Below, piece by piece: positions 60,721 to 64,000 of a stretch of 64,000 nt of DNA. The position numbers and the translations under genes are program-made. The notes under the pieces were generated by a model. That model saw nothing but the letters and a program-made list of their open reading frames with translations, was not told the DNA's origin and did no database searches. The DNA comes from Warburgia ugandensis (lineage: Eukaryota > Streptophyta > Magnoliopsida > Canellales > Canellaceae), in contig CP141127.1 of NCBI GenBank assembly GCA_035236585.1, forward strand, positions 76,303,495-76,367,494, given 5' to 3'. Numbering within the stretch: the stretch's first letter is position 1; each line of letters opens with the position of its first letter.

Positions 60721-62965
60721 TTAGAAAGAAGCTAAATGGATTAGATGATTAAAAAGGTGGCCCTATATATTCTTTCACGGAGAGAGAAGTATAAAAATCA
60801 AAACAATGTCGTAGAAATATGTTTTTTACTAGAAAGTTAGGTACAATACCAAAAGTCGCTATGCTTCTTTGGTAGCTTATCACTCTAGAATATACATTTA
60901 AAAACAAAGGAAAGGCTGACTTGTTACGTGTTTATGATAAAAAGGACTGCAATGTAGAAAGGGGGCTGCAATATAAAATAGAAGAGTTGGGGGTTTCATG
61001 TAAAAGCCCCTTAAAACAAGGTAGTACTCCAAAACCATTTTGCAAAGTGGTGGAGTCCTATGCCTGATTTCTAAAAGTTTGTCATAGAATGCTCAGCTTT
61101 CACGTGATAAACTGCACCTTTGGTTGATCAAACTTGTTTATATTACTTGTATCAAATATCATACCGATTCTGACATTTTTTACTTGTTGGTTATGGGCCA
61201 TTTTCTAGATAGTGGTTTTTGATCGTCCGTGTCGTGTGATCGCAAAGTTTTTTTTTTTTTTAATTCTAGGCTGAACTATTCTTTAAAAAATGTATTGACT
61301 GTTCATGCTACTTGATAAGAAGTACATCTTTTCAAATTTCAAAGTCATCAAATCCACACTGTGTTTGGACTAGCAGTTATTCGGAGTCAAAGCAATCGTG
61401 TTTAAGTTTGGCATTTTATGGCAACCTCCGTGTATAAGTGCAACATACAACCATTTATCATTTTATTTAATGATGGATTGCCAGAGTACATTCTCAGGTG
61501 GAGAGGAAGAAGTATATACTTCATTTTTATGCATGGTAAAACATTATTATTAGGTTTTTTTGTTTTTTGTTTTATAGATCTAAGTTATCCACCATGCTCA
61601 AAATACCCAAAATAGGTATCCCTCAAGAAATCATTGCATTCACACAATTCTAAGGGTCTTTGAAAAAATTCAAAAAAAAGAAAAAAATGTGTTGTTGTGA
61701 TTTTTTATGTTAAGAAACATACGTTAAGCCATTGACTAGGCATGATGAATGTGTTAGATTGAAAAAAAAAGAGGTTTACTCCTTCCTCTCTTCTAAAGCG
61801 TGTACTATTACCAAGATGCTTTAATAATGTTTGATGTTATTTAACTTCTCCATTATCAAAACAAAGGGAGTAATGATTTGGGAAGTCATGTTGTAAAAGC
61901 TCTGTCCAAATCTTTCTCATAACAAATATAGTCTACTACGTCCGACATCTTTCCTGCACTCTACAAATAGTCCTACGGAATAAATTAAGGAATCTCAAAC
62001 AAATAAATTCACCATTGAGAAACATTTAACTTAAAAGGGAGTTCTACAAGTTAAAGATGATGACAGACGGCAAGTCGCAACAAAGAATATGGCAATGAAG
62101 TTTCGTGTTTGATCAAGCAAATGAACCAATACGATCATCTGATAACTGAAACATGAGAAACGGCAATCTAGTTTGATCAAGAAGGGAATTGAAAAGAAAC
62201 TTGAGCGTGAACTTGGGCTTTTATAGTTCCTTTCTTTTCAAAATGTACTACACATGCCGAGTTTTTTATGTCTTGCGATAGAATTACAGAAGTCGACTTT
62301 AATTAGTTCTCCTGGCCCAGCAGCTACACTATCATCTTTTTTGCTTTTAAGCATGGCAGCATTATACAATGGATCAGCTGAAAAGATGTGAAGGGAAAGG
62401 ATGTGAAGTAGGATCTACAGTGACCCTTCATGCTTTATTGAGCGCGTGCACGCGATGAGTGGGGTGTCTTAAAAAGGTTTTAAAATAGGAGAAGTGCTAT
62501 CCCGATGCAGTTTCACGACTGACCGCCACACCTATCAACCTCAATCTTTTGTATGATCCGACTTATTTAACCTATTTAGGATAAATATCAAAATTTGTGA
62601 CCGTTGGATCATTTTAGCTGCACATTATGAGTTTTCATATCACAAATATTTAAATTTTTATCTAAGAAAATTAGTAGCTAAAACTATTCAATGAGTATGA
62701 TTTTTTATGGATAGCCTAAAAAGAAAACCTCAAGTGACGGAAGGGATAAGACCATGGTATAAAAGAGGGCCACGTGACCAACAAAAAAACAAAAAAAAAG
62801 CGGTCACATTATGTGGTTTGAGCTGGTTCAGCATACACCACACGCAAGACTCGGCCACTTTTTGCCACAGTTCTAGATTTTTCTTTTTTTTTAAGCTATA
62901 TATATATATATATTCTTTAATTTTAATAAAATGTTAAAAAGAACTTAATTGCATGACAATTTCTG
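60721..62965. other. Non-coding end of copy B
   Basis: Bases 60,721-61,337 are missing from copy A. Bases 61,338-62,965 match 16,773-18,392. No gene. The (AT) run is at 62,894-62,912. Confidence 0.55.
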
Positions 62966-63880
62966 GACAAGGGTTTTATTAGACCCAATGTTTCATCTTG
63001 GGGAGAACCTGATCTTTTTGTTAATAAGAAAAGATGGATCCATGTGATTGTGTATTGATTATCGCATGTTAAATAGTGTTACGGTGAAGAACAAGAATCA
63101 CTTGCCTATGATTGATGACCTTTTCAATCAATTACAGTTTGCAACTATTTTCTTTAAGGTTGATTTGAGGTCATGATATCATCAATTGAGAATTCGAGAA
63201 GAATATATTTCTAAAATGACATTTAGGACTTGTTATAGTTAATACAAATTCTTAGTTATACCATTTGGATTGACAAAACAAATGCACCAGCTATGTTTAT
63301 GGTCCTTATGAATTGGCTCTTTAAATCATATTTGGATAAATTTGTCATAGTATTTGTAGACAATATTTTGATTTACTCCACAAGAAGATGTAGAGAGCAC
63401 CTGTGCATTGTATTAAGTACTCTTCAAACTCATCGATTGTTTGCTAAATTTAGCAAGTGTGAGTTCTAGTTAGAGCATTTTAACTTTTTGGGTCATGTTA
63501 TTTCTAAAAATGAAATTTTTGTGGACTTGACGAAAGTGGAAGTAGTGATGAATTGGTAAAGACCTAAATTAGTGACAGAAATACCTAGTTTTTGTAGGTC
63601 TAGCGGGATATTATCATAGGGTTCATAGAAGGATTTCCACATATAGCCCTATCGTTGACTTCATTGACCAGAAAAGATACACAATTTATTTGGAGTGATG
63701 AATGTGAGGAGAGTTTCCAAAAGTTAAAAAGGATACTTACATCTACACCAATTTTGACACTTCCTTCAGGTAATGGAGGATTTGTAGTCTTTTTTGATGC
63801 TTCAAACAAAGGGTTGGGATGTGTATTGATGCAATAAAATAAAGTGATTGCTTATGTCCCTTGACAGCTAAAGACACACG
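62966..63880 (+). pseudogene. Gypsy RT and RNase H fragment, copy of 22,837-23,750
   Basis: Opens inside RT (GQGFYQTQCFIL-type text in shifted frames, then [20 protein letters not shown]). The catalytic box reads [10 protein letters not shown], as in the left copy, and the same TGA replaces Trp in SWYHQL. An open run 63,655-63,837 reads MTSLTRKDTQFIWSDECEES and FVVFFDASNKGLGCVLMQ, part of RNase H. Homology to the left copy stops just after the QLKT position at about 63,880. It is joined directly to the end of copy B. Confidence 0.88.
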
Positions 63881-64000
63881 ACCACCTCCTCCAATTTGAG
63901 TGGTAACCTCTAATAAGAGCCCAATGTAGGGCGTTTTGATCCAAGCTCTAACTCAATCTAGTGGTCAACCTCCCTTCTTGGTGAAAATCTCTTAGGTAAC
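63881..64000. other. Unassigned right edge
   Basis: Starts CCACCTCCTCCAATTTGAGT. It does not continue the Gypsy RNase H and is not seen elsewhere in the window. It is another junction whose other side lies outside. Confidence 0.4.

Overview
This window is nuclear DNA of a flowering plant. The evidence is a wall-associated-kinase-like (WAK-like) receptor kinase gene family, a U2-type 3' splice site, many LTR retrotransposons of the Copia and Gypsy types, solo LTRs with 5-bp target-site duplications (TSDs), tRNA-derived SINE-like pieces, and very long CT/GA/CA microsatellites at low gene density. The species cannot be named from the sequence. There are no operons, CRISPR arrays, rRNA genes or intact tRNA genes.

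The main architecture is a large direct segmental duplication with a period of about 42 kb. Copy A runs from 1 to 18,392. Copy B runs from 41,940 to 62,965 and continues in duplicated Gypsy sequence to about 63,880. A third, partial and more diverged copy (C) covers 25,785-28,858 and 32,208-32,770. Each full copy begins with a WAK-like kinase. In copy A the kinase C-lobe is intact (2-823), but the gene runs off the left edge. In copy B the gene (41,585-45,540) is dead: a 2.77-kb solo LTR sits in its kinase exon and key catalytic motifs are mutated. Both copies carry a decayed second kinase tail 0.6-1 kb downstream, so the locus was a tandem kinase cluster before the segment duplicated.

From left to right: kinase A and relic (1-1,775); non-coding flank; a full-length but dead Copia element (4,304-9,014, TSD CACAT) absent from copy B; a Gypsy chromovirus integrase/chromodomain relic (9,533-10,160); a SINE-like piece; repeat-rich non-coding DNA with microsatellites; a degenerate ~60-bp repeat block (16,270-16,770); a degenerate chromovirus-type Gypsy (about 19,200-25,784); copy C interrupted by a 3.3-kb solo LTR (28,864-32,202, TSD CTTGA); an Athila/Tat-like gag fragment on the minus strand with primer-binding site and LTR end (34,190 to about 37,290); low-complexity repeats and SINE-like units (37,480-40,562); kinase pseudogene B with its solo LTR (42,075-44,841, TSD CCAAT); the copy B flank with the same chromovirus relic; a third solo LTR (55,364-57,795, TSD AATGT); the second degenerate repeat block (59,990-60,720); and a truncated second copy of the Gypsy polymerase region (62,966-63,880).

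The only plausible functional protein-coding gene is kinase A, and that is partial. Everything else recognised is decayed or mobile. I found no previously undescribed functional system. The most informative features are historical: duplicated and nested insertions with perfect TSDs, shared inactivating mutations, a mosaic of divergence between copies A and B that suggests gene conversion, and repair scars with microhomology or templated filler. Divergence figures are counted by eye on short stretches and are approximate.
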